A program made the position numbers and the translations under genes. Positions 1 through 9,477 of a stretch of DNA of 42,429 nucleotides are shown piece by piece. How positions within the stretch are numbered: the first letter of the stretch is position 1; each line of letters starts with the position of its first letter. The DNA comes from Pseudonocardia sp. (GTDB lineage Bacteria > Actinomycetota > Actinomycetes > Mycobacteriales > Pseudonocardiaceae). The notes under the pieces were generated by a model. That model searched no databases. It was not told where the DNA came from and worked only from the letters and a program-made list of their open reading frames with translations. Location of the stretch: assembly GCA_030451825.1 (NCBI GenBank), contig JAKDNL010000006.1, positions 1 to 42,429 of the forward strand. The letters are read 5' to 3'.

Positions 1-619
1 GGTCGGAGATCTCCGAGGGGTCGTCGTCGGCAGCGAGGCGGACGCGAGCGGTTCCCTCCTCGAGGTTCAGCGTCGTCGTGGCTGGGCCCCCGCTGGTCGC
101 GGACCGGTCGGGCCGGTAGCCCTCGTCCTCGGGGAGGACGAGGTGATGACGCGTCGCGGTGTGGCTCGCCCCGTAGCGTCGCGCGAGCCGTCCGGCCGCC
201 GGATGGCTGCCGTAGGCGACGCCGTGGAGCCGGTGCAGCCCCGTCCCGGCCCACCCTTCCGCACCTGCGGCTTCGATCCCGAGCTCCTCGAGCACGGCGG
301 TCGCGACACCGATCGACCGCCGGCAGGGGTCGACGACGAGCTCCACGACACCGATCCCTGACGCGATGTCGCCGACGGTCAGCGCACCGGCCAGTACGTA
401 GTCGTCGTCGTGGCTGACGCCGTGGCGGTGCAGGCAGGTCTCGATCTCGATCACCCACGTCGGCCCGGACGAGCGGGAGCGCCCCGGCCGCGAGGGCGGC
501 CCGAAGCCCATCTCGGCGTCGAACCGAGCTGCCCTGTCGAGCAGGTCCGTGACGTCGGAGGAGATCGCGCTCACCCAGCGCAGGCGGATCGGTCCGGTCG
601 TCACGGTGGTCGCGGCCAT
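1..619 (-). CDS. GNAT-family acetyltransferase-like protein (mycothiol-synthase-like), C-terminus runs off the window
   Basis: My own reverse translation from 619: MAATTVTTGPIRLRWVSAISSDVTDLLDRAARFDAEMGFG...VVELVVDPCRRSIGVATAVLEELGIEAAG...; open to base 1. TGATG overlap with the upstream Rieske stop codon. Not in the supplied ORF track because it has no stop in the window. Confidence 0.7.
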   Translation of the reverse strand, partial: MAATTVTTGPIRLRWVSAISSDVTDLLDRAARFDAEMGFGPPSRPGRSRSSGPTWVIEIETCLHRHGVSHDDDYVLAGALTVGDIASGIGVVELVVDPCRRSIGVATAVLEELGIEAAGAEGWAGTGLHRLHGVAYGSHPAAGRLARRYGASHTATRHHLVLPEDEGYRPDRSATSGGPATTTLNLEEGTARVRLAADDDPSEISD

Positions 620-1803
620 CAGGTGCGGTCGGCCGGGACGTTGCGGACGAGCCGATCGAGCTCGCGACGGAACAGATGGTTGCCGAGCTCGTTGCTGCCG
701 AGCAGCATCGTCCCGGCGTCCTGGCTGCGCATCGCCTCCTGCGATCCCTCCAGGATGGGGAAGTCCTCGTCGTGGATGATCGAGATCATGATCTTCCAGT
801 TCTTCGCCCAGAACCGGTCCCACTCCTCCTGACCGAGCCCGGTGACCTCGGTGGTCGGAGCCATCAGGCGCATCTCCATCACGGAGTTGCCGGGATCGGC
901 GCCGCAGGGCCGGAAGGTGAGCAGCTCGACGTGTGTGGCGTGCTTGAGCAGCATGCTGTTCGGGGCGAGGAAGCAGCTCTCGATGGTGTGGTTCGCGGCG
1001 TCGACGCCGGTGCTGTCCTCGCCGATGAAGCGGTCGATGCTCTTGCGCGCGGCGAGGAACCAGAAGTGGCGCCCGAAGTCCTCGAGCGCCAGCTTGTTGG
1101 TGTGCAGGACCTTCCCGGCGGTGTTCGGGTGGGCGTACTTGACGTGGTAGTTGTCCAGGAAGCCATCCTGCATGATCTTCCAGTTGGTCGGCCGGTCGAA
1201 CGTGTGCGGCGTGACGCTGACCAGGTCCTCGATCCGGTAGCCGGCCAGGATCGCGTCCATCTCGGGCCCGAGCCAGGTCTCGACGTCGATCTCCCGCCGC
1301 GCGTTGTCGATCATCCAGAGGAACCCGTGGCGTTCCTCGACCGGTAGCTCGACCAGGCCGAACTCGGACCGGTCGAAGTCGCCGAAGGTGTCGTCGAGGG
1401 TGACCGTGCGCAGCTCGCCGCTCGGGTCGTAGGACCAGCGGTGGTAGGGGCAGGAGAACAGCCGGCAACGGCCGGACTCCTCCTCGACGAGCTGGGCGCC
1501 GCGGTGCCGGCACGCGTTGACGAACGCCTTCACACCACCGTCGCGCTGGCGGATCACGATCGCGTTGTTGCGGGGGAGTCGCCGGGTGAGGAACTCGTTC
1601 GGTTTCGCGATCTCGGAGCCATGACCGACGATGAACGGCACCTCACCGAACACCCGGTCGCGTTCGAGCGCGGCGAGATCGGGATCGCGGTACTCGACCG
1701 CCTCGGACGGGGCGATCTCGCCGAACTCGTCGGTGGTCCCCTTCTCGACATGGCCGAGCATGGTGCGGAACGCGCGGTCACGCATTCCCTCGTCGAGCGT
1801 CAT
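619..1803 (-). CDS. Rieske non-heme iron oxygenase, alpha subunit
   Basis: Rieske motif CRHRGAQLVEEESGRCRLFSCPYH and mononuclear Fe motif NWKIMQDGFLDNYHVKYAHPNT; paralog of 17881..19080. Confidence 0.9.
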   Translation of the reverse strand: MTLDEGMRDRAFRTMLGHVEKGTTDEFGEIAPSEAVEYRDPDLAALERDRVFGEVPFIVGHGSEIAKPNEFLTRRLPRNNAIVIRQRDGGVKAFVNACRHRGAQLVEEESGRCRLFSCPYHRWSYDPSGELRTVTLDDTFGDFDRSEFGLVELPVEERHGFLWMIDNARREIDVETWLGPEMDAILAGYRIEDLVSVTPHTFDRPTNWKIMQDGFLDNYHVKYAHPNTAGKVLHTNKLALEDFGRHFWFLAARKSIDRFIGEDSTGVDAANHTIESCFLAPNSMLLKHATHVELLTFRPCGADPGNSVMEMRLMAPTTEVTGLGQEEWDRFWAKNWKIMISIIHDEDFPILEGSQEAMRSQDAGTMLLGSNELGNHLFRRELDRLVRNVPADRT

Positions 1804-1834
1804 CGGGACGTCCTCCTCGGTTGGTGGGACGGGA

Positions 1835-3358
1835 TCAGGCGGGCTGCGGCTTGCGGCCGTGCCGCCGGTGGCCGGCAGGGATGTCGGGGTACCGGGCGCG
1901 GAGGGCGGCCTTGTCGATCTTCATGCTCGGCGTCCGGGGCAACGGGCCCGGCGCGAAGACGACGTAGCGGGGCATCTTGTAGGAGGCCAGCCGCTCCCGG
2001 CAGTGCTCGAGCACGGCCTCCTCGGTGACCGGATCGACCGTCCTCAGAAGCAGCGCCGGGGTCTCGCCGAACTCGTCGTCGCCGACGCCGACGACGGCGA
2101 CCTCGACGACGCCGGGCAAGGTCAGTGCGGCGCGCTCGACCTCGGCGGCGTAGACGTTCATCCCACCGCTGATGATCATGTCTTTGGTGCGGCCGACGAT
2201 CCGCAGGGCGCCGTGCTCGTCGATCACGCCGACGTCGCCGGTGCGCAGCGCGCCGTCGCCGAAGGTCGCGGTGGTCAACGCCTTGTCCTGCCAGTAACCG
2301 GCAGCGACGCCGGGGCCGGAGATGCGGATCTCCCCGGGCTCGCCCGGGGGACACGGCGCACCGTCCTCGTCGGTGACGACGAGCCGGGTCAGGATCCCGC
2401 CCTGGCCGACGGACTCCGGGCTGCGGATGGCCATGTCGACCGTCGGGAAGGTGACGTTGGACGACGACTCGGTGAGTCCGTAGGCCTGCCGCAGCCCAAC
2501 GCCCTTCGCCGACCACGCCTCGATCAGCTCGGCGGTGACCGGGTTCCCCCCAGTGAACGCCACGGTGAGCGAGGACAGGTCGGCCCCGGCGAACGCGGGG
2601 AGCGCGGCCATCTGCTCGTAGAAGATGGTGGTCGCAGCGAAGGCCGTGATCCGTTCGTCGCGGATGATCTCCAGGGCGGACTGCGGGTTCCAGCGGGGCA
2701 GCAGCACGACGCTGCCGCCGAGGACGAGCGGGCCGAGGAAGCCGTTGAGCAGGCCGGCGGCGAACGACATCGCGCTGACGTTCAGGGCCCGGCCGCGGAG
2801 CAGCTCCGGAGCCTGCAGTGTCCACTCGAAGAACGCGCCGAGCAGCGACTCGTGGGTGTAGACGACGCCCTTGGGCAGGCCGGTGGACCCGGAGGTCGGG
2901 ATCACGCAGACCGGAGTCGACGGGTCACGGGGCAGGTCGGGCAGCGGCCCGGCGCTGCCGAGGGCATCGACGGACTCGAGCGGGACGACGTCGGGGGCGT
3001 ACCGGACGTCGGCGACGGTCGCGCGGTGCTGCTCGGCCACCACGAACAGGGTGGGGGAGAGCCGCTCGACGACGTCGGAGAGCTCGAAGGCGCCGAGGCG
3101 CTCGTTGAGCGGGCACAGCACGCCGCCGGCCCGCAGGATGCCGAGGGCGGCGACGGCCCAGTCGGCCGAGAGCGGTCCCAGCACCCCGACCCGGTCACCC
3201 GGCCGGACACCGGCCTCGACCAGCCGCCGGGCGGCGCGGTCCTGGGCCTCGGTGAGCTCGCGCCAGGTGAACGACCGGTCGGGGTCCTGAAGGGCATCGG
3301 CGTCGGGCCGGCGGACCGACCAGGCGTGCAGCGCGTCCAGAACGGTGGTGTTGCGCAT
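1835..3358 (-). CDS. AMP-dependent acyl-CoA synthetase/ligase
   Basis: AMP-binding motif IPTSGSTGLPKGVVYTH, YGLTESSS, GEIRISGPGVAAGYW, RTGDVG, C-terminal K motif TPSMKIDKAALR. Confidence 0.9.
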   Translation of the reverse strand: MRNTTVLDALHAWSVRRPDADALQDPDRSFTWRELTEAQDRAARRLVEAGVRPGDRVGVLGPLSADWAVAALGILRAGGVLCPLNERLGAFELSDVVERLSPTLFVVAEQHRATVADVRYAPDVVPLESVDALGSAGPLPDLPRDPSTPVCVIPTSGSTGLPKGVVYTHESLLGAFFEWTLQAPELLRGRALNVSAMSFAAGLLNGFLGPLVLGGSVVLLPRWNPQSALEIIRDERITAFAATTIFYEQMAALPAFAGADLSSLTVAFTGGNPVTAELIEAWSAKGVGLRQAYGLTESSSNVTFPTVDMAIRSPESVGQGGILTRLVVTDEDGAPCPPGEPGEIRISGPGVAAGYWQDKALTTATFGDGALRTGDVGVIDEHGALRIVGRTKDMIISGGMNVYAAEVERAALTLPGVVEVAVVGVGDDEFGETPALLLRTVDPVTEEAVLEHCRERLASYKMPRYVVFAPGPLPRTPSMKIDKAALRARYPDIPAGHRRHGRKPQPA

Positions 3359-3437
3359 CGTCGGGCTTCCTCAGTCGGTGGTGGGCGGGATCGGTGTCCC
3401 GGCGGTCGTACGCTCAGACCGGCGAGAAGGGACGTGA

Positions 3438-4025
3438 ATGGGGCGAAAGCCGAGCATCACCCGGGACGGCGCGGCCCGGGCCGCTCTGTCGATCGTGGAC
3501 GAGGGCGGGACTGCGACCCTGAGCCTGGAGCGCATCGCGACCGCGCTCAACGTCCGGGCGCCCTCGCTCTACAACCACTTCACCGACAAGGCCGAGATCC
3601 TGGCCGAGGTCGCGCGGATCATCGTGCTGGACACCCCCCGGGTGCCCGACCCGGCACCCGGGCACTGGCGGGAGTGGCTCGTCGAGGAGTCCACGCTGTT
3701 CCGGAGGTCGCTGCTGCGACATCCCCGAGCCGTGCCGCTGGTGGTCGAGTACCTCCCTCAGACCCTGCTGGTGCGGCTCTACCAGCAGTACTCGTTGCTG
3801 CTCTCGAGTCACGCGGTGCCGGAGCGGATGCATCTGTTCCTCCTCGAAGCGGCGCATCGGATGACCGTCGGCTCCGCGGTCAGCGCAGCGACCGGCAGGG
3901 CGGCGCTGGAGAGCCTCGAGCTGGACGGGGACGGGGGCGCGCGGCCGGCCTCGGAGTCCGAGGACGAACTCCGCTTCGTCGGGATGCTTCAGGCGTTCCT
4001 GCGAGGTGTGGACCTGCGGTCCTGA
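3438..4025 (+). CDS. TetR family transcriptional regulator
   Basis: N-terminal HTH LERIATALNVRAPSLYNHFTDKAEILAEVA; divergent from the acyl-CoA ligase; paralog of 22046..22735. Confidence 0.85.
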   Translation: MGRKPSITRDGAARAALSIVDEGGTATLSLERIATALNVRAPSLYNHFTDKAEILAEVARIIVLDTPRVPDPAPGHWREWLVEESTLFRRSLLRHPRAVPLVVEYLPQTLLVRLYQQYSLLLSSHAVPERMHLFLLEAAHRMTVGSAVSAATGRAALESLELDGDGGARPASESEDELRFVGMLQAFLRGVDLRS

Positions 4026-4091
4026 CCGGTGGACGTGGCTTCCTCCTGTCGGGTGTCGGCGGTGACGTCCAGCGACGACTGACTGCGAAGA

Positions 4092-4116
4092 AAAGCTAAC
4101 AGCTTTAGTAAAAGCT
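4092..4116. promoter_or_regulatory. Overlapping inverted repeats AAAGCT-AAC-AGCTTT-AGTA-AAAGCT, putative operator
   Basis: Three alternating AGCT half sites in the TetR/ALDH intergenic region, read directly. Confidence 0.45.
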
Positions 4117-4165
4117 GGTCAACCGGTCCGGCGGTGTGCCGTCTGGTCCCGGTGCCCCCTTCTGT

Positions 4166-4189
4166 GCGACATTTGACGAGTTGTGTCAT
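4166..4189 (+). promoter_or_regulatory. Putative operator GCGACA-N12-TGTCAT
   Basis: GCGACA TTTGACGAGTTG TGTCAT, upstream of ALDH; shared motif with sites at 7127, 15197, 25613, 35010. Confidence 0.5.
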
Positions 4190-4284
4190 GTGACCGCAAG
4201 TGCCGTCTCGATGGCGCCGTCGACGCCGGTCGCGCACCCGCCGGACCGGGCCGGTTCACCGGCCGCACCCACCCGAGGAGACCT

Positions 4285-5829
4285 ATGAGTGCCACGACCG
4301 AGCAGAGCCGCCCGGCCGATGACCGAACCGAGCGCCGGGTGCACTGCCCGGCCGACGGGCGTCACGTCGGATCGGTCCCGGTCCAGGGGCCCGCTGACGT
4401 CACGACAGCGGCGCGGACCCTGCGCGCGGCGCAACCCGCGTGGGAGGCGCTGGGACCGCGGGAACGCAGCCGGCACCTGCGCCGGTGGCTGGACTGGCTG
4501 CTGGACAACGAGGCGCGGATCGTCGGACTGGTTCAGGCGGAGACCGGGAAGTCCTGGTCGGACTCCGCGGTGGAGATGCAGGTGGCGATCGACGTCATCA
4601 ACTACTTCACCGGGAACGCGGAGAGGTTCCTGGCCGACCGGAAGGTCGCGTCGGCGGGCCTGCCCAACAAGGTCCGCAAGCTCACGGTGGTGGCCCGCCC
4701 GTACCAGCTGGTCGGTCTGATCACGCCCTGGAACGGCCCGCTGGGTGGTCCGATCATGGACGTGGTGGGAGCGCTCGTCGCGGGTGCGGCGGTGCTGAGC
4801 AAGCCGTCCGAGGTGACCCCGCTGACCTGGTCCGCCGTCGTCGACGGCTGGAACGAGATCGGCGCGCCGCCGGTCCTCGCCTGCCTCACCGGGGACGGCG
4901 AGGCGGGCGCCGCGGTCGTCGAGGAGGTGGACATGGTGATGTTCACCGGCTCCGTCCGCACCGGCCGGAAGATCGCCGCGCGAGCGGGGGAGCGGCTCAT
5001 CCCGTGCAGTCTCGAGCTCGGCGGCAAGGACGCGATGATCGTCCTGGCCGACGCCGACATCGAGCGCGCCGCGGGCGGGGCGGTCTGGGGCGGCATGATG
5101 AACGGCGGCCAGGCCTGCATCTCGGTCGAGCGGGTCTACGTCGAGGCACCCGTTCACGACGAGTTCGTCGCCAAGGTCGTGGAGAAGGTGCGGGCGATCC
5201 GGCAGGGCATGGACGAGCCCGGCACCTACGCCACCGAGATCGGTGCGATGGTCACCCCAGCGCAGCTCGAGATCGTCGAGCGGCACGTCGCCGACGCGGA
5301 GGCGAAGGGGGCCCGGGTGCTCGTCGGCGGGAAGCGCGGCGCGCAGGGCGACGCCTTCTTCGAGCCGACGGTGCTCGTCGACGTGGACCACTCCATGGCG
5401 TGCATGCGCGAGGAGACCTTCGGGCCGACCCTGCCGATCATGAAGGTCGGCGACGAGTACGAGGCCCTGCGGCTGGCCAACGACTCCGACTTCGGTCTGT
5501 CGTCCAGCCTGTGGACCCGCGACCGACGCAAGGCCGACCGGCTGTCGCGGTTGATCGAGGCCGGCTCGGTGTCGATCAACAACGCCATCATCGCGGTGTT
5601 CCAGCTCCCGGTCCCGATGGGCGGCTGGAAGCAGTCCGGGCTGGGCGCCCGGTTCGGCGGCGCGAACGGCGTGCTGAAGTACTGCCGCCAGCAGTCGATC
5701 GTGTCGGAACGGATCGCGCTGAAGGCGGAGCCGAACTGGTACCCGGTCGTCCGGTCCCGGAGCGAGTTCATGGCGAAGGTCGTGCGCTTTCTCGGGGCGC
5801 ACGACTGGAAGCGGCGGCTCGGGCGGTGA
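4285..5829 (+). CDS. Aldehyde dehydrogenase
   Basis: ALDH motifs LELGGKDAMIVLADAD and GGQACISVERVYV, EETFGPTLPIMK; start ATG at 4285 preceded by GAGGAG. Confidence 0.9.
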   Translation: MSATTEQSRPADDRTERRVHCPADGRHVGSVPVQGPADVTTAARTLRAAQPAWEALGPRERSRHLRRWLDWLLDNEARIVGLVQAETGKSWSDSAVEMQVAIDVINYFTGNAERFLADRKVASAGLPNKVRKLTVVARPYQLVGLITPWNGPLGGPIMDVVGALVAGAAVLSKPSEVTPLTWSAVVDGWNEIGAPPVLACLTGDGEAGAAVVEEVDMVMFTGSVRTGRKIAARAGERLIPCSLELGGKDAMIVLADADIERAAGGAVWGGMMNGGQACISVERVYVEAPVHDEFVAKVVEKVRAIRQGMDEPGTYATEIGAMVTPAQLEIVERHVADAEAKGARVLVGGKRGAQGDAFFEPTVLVDVDHSMACMREETFGPTLPIMKVGDEYEALRLANDSDFGLSSSLWTRDRRKADRLSRLIEAGSVSINNAIIAVFQLPVPMGGWKQSGLGARFGGANGVLKYCRQQSIVSERIALKAEPNWYPVVRSRSEFMAKVVRFLGAHDWKRRLGR

Positions 5830-5841
5830 CGGCCCGGCGGT

Positions 5842-5885
5842 GCCCTCCGACCGCGGCGGACCTGCGCCGCTGACGGTCGGAGGGC
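5842..5885. terminator. Nested hairpin between convergent genes, putative bidirectional terminator
   Basis: GCCCTCCGACCG (5842-5853) and CGGTCGGAGGGC (5874-5885) perfectly complementary, with inner GCGGCG/CGCCGC. Confidence 0.7.
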
Positions 5886-5898
5886 CAGCGATCCGTGG

Positions 5899-6045
5899 TC
5901 AGTAGGCGATGAAGAGGATCTCGTCGCGCGAGTACTCGTGGTCGGGGTGGTTCGCGGCCAGGTGCTCCTGCGTCTTGGTGACCAGGTCGTCCTCGTTCTC
6001 GCCGGTGATCTGGACACCGCAGGGGCAGTTCAGGTTGCGCTTCAC
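5899..6045 (-). CDS. DUF1059-like small protein (48 aa)
   Basis: VKRNLNCPCGVQITGENEDDLVTKTQEHLAANHPDHEYSRDEILFIAY; GTGA overlap with the upstream hydrolase stop. Confidence 0.7.
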   Translation of the reverse strand: MKRNLNCPCGVQITGENEDDLVTKTQEHLAANHPDHEYSRDEILFIAY

Positions 6046-6971
6046 GATGGGTCCTTCCGTCGGTTCGGCCCGGACGGCGTCCCACCCGCCACGTGCCCGA
6101 GGAAGTCGAGCAGGCGGCCGGTGAACACGTCGTTGTCGTCGCCGGCCACCATATGACCGGTCCCGGGTACTTCGGCGTACCAGGCGTCGGGCACCAGGTC
6201 CAGCAGCTCGCGAGCACCGGCCCGGCTGACGACGTCCGACCCGGTCCCGCGGACCAGCATGGTGGGCACGGCCAGATCCGCGGCCGCGGCGCGGGCCCGA
6301 CGGGCGTTCTCGGCCATCGCCGACGGCGCCGTCTGCGGCTCGTCCACCAGCCGCGGGTCCCAGTGCCAGAACCAGCGCCCGGCCCGCCGGCGCAGGTTGC
6401 GCCGCAGCCCGCCGGGATCGCGCGGGCGCGGGCGGTGCGGGTTGTAGGCCGCGACAGCGTCGGCCACCTCGTCGAGCGAGGCGAAACCGTCCCGCCCGGC
6501 CCGCATGAACGAGGTGACGGCCGCGGTTCCCGCCCGTTCCGTGGTCGGTGCGACGTCCACCAGCACCAGGCCGCTGGCGATCTCGGGGTCCTCGGCGAGC
6601 ACCAGAAGCGAGGTCATCCCGCCCAGCGACGCCCCGACCAGGACGGGGGGATCGTCGAGGACGTCGAGGACCGCACGGAGGTCGGCGACCAGCGCGTCCA
6701 GGGAGTAGTCGCCCCGCGGGGACCACTCGCTCTCGCCGTGCCCGCGGGTGTCCGGGCAGAGAACGGTCCAGCCCGCGCCGGCCAGGCGTCGTCCGGTGTG
6801 TCGCCAGGAGTGCCGGGTCTGCCCGCCGCCGTGCAACAGCACCACGGTGCCGGTCGGGTCCTGCCCGGCCGGCTCCCACAGGTCCGCGGCGAGCCGGACC
6901 CCCGACCCGTCGAGTGTGAGTACCCGGTTCCGGGGTTGGTCCCGGACGGCCGGCGCGTCGGGTGCGTTCAT
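6042..6971 (-). CDS. Alpha/beta hydrolase
   Basis: VVLLHGGGQTRHSW, nucleophile elbow LVGASLGGMTSLL, C-terminal GTGHMVAGD. Confidence 0.88.
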   Translation of the reverse strand: MNAPDAPAVRDQPRNRVLTLDGSGVRLAADLWEPAGQDPTGTVVLLHGGGQTRHSWRHTGRRLAGAGWTVLCPDTRGHGESEWSPRGDYSLDALVADLRAVLDVLDDPPVLVGASLGGMTSLLVLAEDPEIASGLVLVDVAPTTERAGTAAVTSFMRAGRDGFASLDEVADAVAAYNPHRPRPRDPGGLRRNLRRRAGRWFWHWDPRLVDEPQTAPSAMAENARRARAAAADLAVPTMLVRGTGSDVVSRAGARELLDLVPDAWYAEVPGTGHMVAGDDNDVFTGRLLDFLGHVAGGTPSGPNRRKDPS

Positions 6972-7126
6972 GACGTTCCTCCGGATCGGTGACGCTCGTG
7001 ATCGGGCGCCCGGATGGGGAGCCACCGCGCGGATCAACAAACCATATGGCATTAGATTGGCGGCCGGATCAGGCCGGATCAGGTCGGAGCCGGGTCGCGC
7101 GGTGACCAGGTGCCGTATGTAATAGT

Positions 7127-7150
7127 GAGACAGATGACGTTTATTGTCAC
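7127..7150 (+). promoter_or_regulatory. Putative operator GAGACA-N12-TGTCAC
   Basis: GAGACA GATGACGTTTAT TGTCAC in the divergent hydrolase/ALDH intergenic region. Confidence 0.55.
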
Positions 7151-7219
7151 ATTACAGGTGATCGCTGCGCGGCCGATCGGACGCGACGCAGCGCCACCAC
7201 ACACTGGAGGGGACGGTCC

Positions 7220-8683
7220 GTGACGAACGACCTCGCATCCGAACTCGACCGCAGCACGTTCTTCGTGGACGGGCAGTGGCTGACGCCCGTGGGAACGGAG
7301 CGGGCCGACATCGTGGAGGCGGCGACGGAGAAGCCGCTCGGCAGCGCCTCGCTGGCCGGTACCGCCGACATCGACGCCGCGGTGGCCTCCGCCGGTGCGG
7401 CCCTGCACGGACCGTGGGGCCACACCACGGGAGCCGAGCGTGCCGCGACCATGCGTCGCCTGGGGGGCGCGCTGAAGGCACGGGCCAAGGACACGGCGGC
7501 GCTGGTCAGCCGCGAGAACGGGATGCCGCGGGCGCTCTCGCTCGGCGCGAACGGCTTCAGCCCGGCGCTGATGCTCGACTTCTACGCCGGCCTCGCCGAG
7601 CAGCTCGACGCCGAGGACGAGCGGTCCGGGATGCTGGCCCGGGTGCGGGTCCGGCGGGGTCCGGTCGGTGTCGTCGCCGCCGTCACGCCGTGGAACTACC
7701 CCCAGGCGCTGGCCGCCATGAAGATCGCCCCCGCACTCGCGGCCGGCTGCACGGTGGTGCTCAAGCCGGCCCTCGAGACCGCGCTGGACGCCTACGTGTG
7801 GGCCGACGCCGCGCTCGAGGCGGGGCTCCCGCCGGGCGTGCTGAACATCGTCCCCGGCGGCCGGGAAGCGGGTGCGCACCTGGTCGCCCACCCCGGCGTG
7901 GACAAGGTCGCCTTCACCGGGGCCACCGCGGCCGGCCGCGCCATCGGGGAGGTCTGCGGGCGGCTGCTGCGCCCGGTCACCCTGGAGCTCGGTGGGAAGT
8001 CCGCGGCGCTGCTGGCCGAGGACGCCGATCTCGGCGCCTTCCTCGCCGCTCTGCCCGAGGTGTCGCTGGCCAACAACGGCCAGACCTGCCACGCCTGCAC
8101 CCGGATCCTCGCGCCCCGGTCGCGCTACACCGAGGTCGTCGACGCCGTCACCGACACGGTGCGCTCGCTGCGGATCGGCGACCCGCTGGAGAAGGAGACC
8201 CGGATCGGCCCGCTGGTCAGCGCGGCCCAGCGGGATCGGGTCCTGGCCCACGTCGAGGCCGGCCGCGCCGCCGGCGCACGCGTGACGACGGGCGGCGCCG
8301 TCCCCGCCGACCCGGCGCAGGGTTGGTTCGTCGAACCCACCGTGTTCGCCGATGTCGACAACGACGCCGCGATCGCCCGCGAGGAGATCTTCGGGCCGGT
8401 GCTCTGCGTGCTCCCCTACGACGACGAGAACGACGCGGTACGGATCGCGAACGACTCCGAGTACGGACTGGGCGGCACCGTGTGGACCACGGATCCGGAG
8501 CGCGGGCAGGCACTCGCCGACCGGATCCTGTCCGGCACCGTCGGGATCAACCACTACGCGCTCGACGTCCTCGGGCCGTTCGGCGGCGTGAAGGCCAGCG
8601 GTCTCGGCCGCGAGCTGGGTCCGGAGGGCCTGGCTCCCTATGTCGAGCTCAAGTCCGTCTACCTCGCACCGGAGAAGCGGTGA
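7220..8683 (+). CDS. Aldehyde dehydrogenase
   Basis: LELGGKSAALLAEDAD, NNGQTCHACTRILAP, REEIFGPVLCVLPY; GTG start. Confidence 0.9.
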   Translation: MTNDLASELDRSTFFVDGQWLTPVGTERADIVEAATEKPLGSASLAGTADIDAAVASAGAALHGPWGHTTGAERAATMRRLGGALKARAKDTAALVSRENGMPRALSLGANGFSPALMLDFYAGLAEQLDAEDERSGMLARVRVRRGPVGVVAAVTPWNYPQALAAMKIAPALAAGCTVVLKPALETALDAYVWADAALEAGLPPGVLNIVPGGREAGAHLVAHPGVDKVAFTGATAAGRAIGEVCGRLLRPVTLELGGKSAALLAEDADLGAFLAALPEVSLANNGQTCHACTRILAPRSRYTEVVDAVTDTVRSLRIGDPLEKETRIGPLVSAAQRDRVLAHVEAGRAAGARVTTGGAVPADPAQGWFVEPTVFADVDNDAAIAREEIFGPVLCVLPYDDENDAVRIANDSEYGLGGTVWTTDPERGQALADRILSGTVGINHYALDVLGPFGGVKASGLGRELGPEGLAPYVELKSVYLAPEKR

Positions 8684-9477
8684 ACGCCGGCGAGGCGGAG
8701 CCCGCCGCCCGCTACGAGCGCCGCGGCCACATCGGTGTCCTCACCCTCAACCGGCCGGACGCCATGAACGCGGTGAACGCCGAGCTCTCGACGGCGGCGG
8801 GCGAGGCGTTGCGCCGTGCCGGTGCCGACGACGAGGTCCGGGCAGTGGTGATCACCGGCGCCGGACGGGCGTTCTGTGCCGGGGCCGATCTGAAGGAACT
8901 GGCCCGCGGGAACCGGATCGACGACCGGGACCATCCGGAGCACGGGTTCGCCGGCATCGTCCGGCAGTGGATCGACACCCCGACGATCGCCGCGGTCAAC
9001 GGCTACGCGCTGGGCGGCGGCACCGAGATCGTGCTGGCGTGCGACATCGCGGTGATCGACGAGACCGCGTCGCTGGGCCTCCCGGAGGTCACCCGGGGGC
9101 TCTTCGCGGCCGCCGGCGGCGTGATCCGGCTGGCCCGGCAGGTCCCGCAGAAGGTCGCGCTGGAGGCGGTCCTGACCGGCGAGCCGATCACGGCGGCCCG
9201 GGCGTACGAGCTGGGCCTGGTCAACCGGGTGGCGCCGCGGGGCACGGCCGTGGACGTCGCGCTCGGGATCGCCGGCACCGTCGCCGCCAACGCCCCGCTC
9301 TCGGTGCAGCAGAGCAAGCGGGTCGTGCACCGGTCCCGGGACGCCGGGTCGGACTGGGACGACGAGGCCTGGCAGGTCAGCACGGACGCGGGCCGGGTCG
9401 TGTTCACCAGCAGGGACGCCCGGGAGGGCCCCCGGGCCTTCGCCGAGAAGCGCGCGCCGCAGTGGGAGGGCCGGTAG
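8680..9477 (+). CDS. Enoyl-CoA hydratase/isomerase family protein
   Basis: GRAFCAGADLKELA, AAVNGYALGGGTEIVLACDIAV, GTGA overlap with ALDH. Confidence 0.9.
   Translation: MNAGEAEPAARYERRGHIGVLTLNRPDAMNAVNAELSTAAGEALRRAGADDEVRAVVITGAGRAFCAGADLKELARGNRIDDRDHPEHGFAGIVRQWIDTPTIAAVNGYALGGGTEIVLACDIAVIDETASLGLPEVTRGLFAAAGGVIRLARQVPQKVALEAVLTGEPITAARAYELGLVNRVAPRGTAVDVALGIAGTVAANAPLSVQQSKRVVHRSRDAGSDWDDEAWQVSTDAGRVVFTSRDAREGPRAFAEKRAPQWEGR

Noticed and set aside
1631-4099. 822-aa plus-strand ORF
   Set aside because: Antisense to the Rieske and acyl-CoA ligase genes; composition typical of spurious high-GC frames.
4186-5802. 538-aa minus-strand ORF opposite ALDH
   Set aside because: Mirror frame of a clear ALDH; no recognisable domain.
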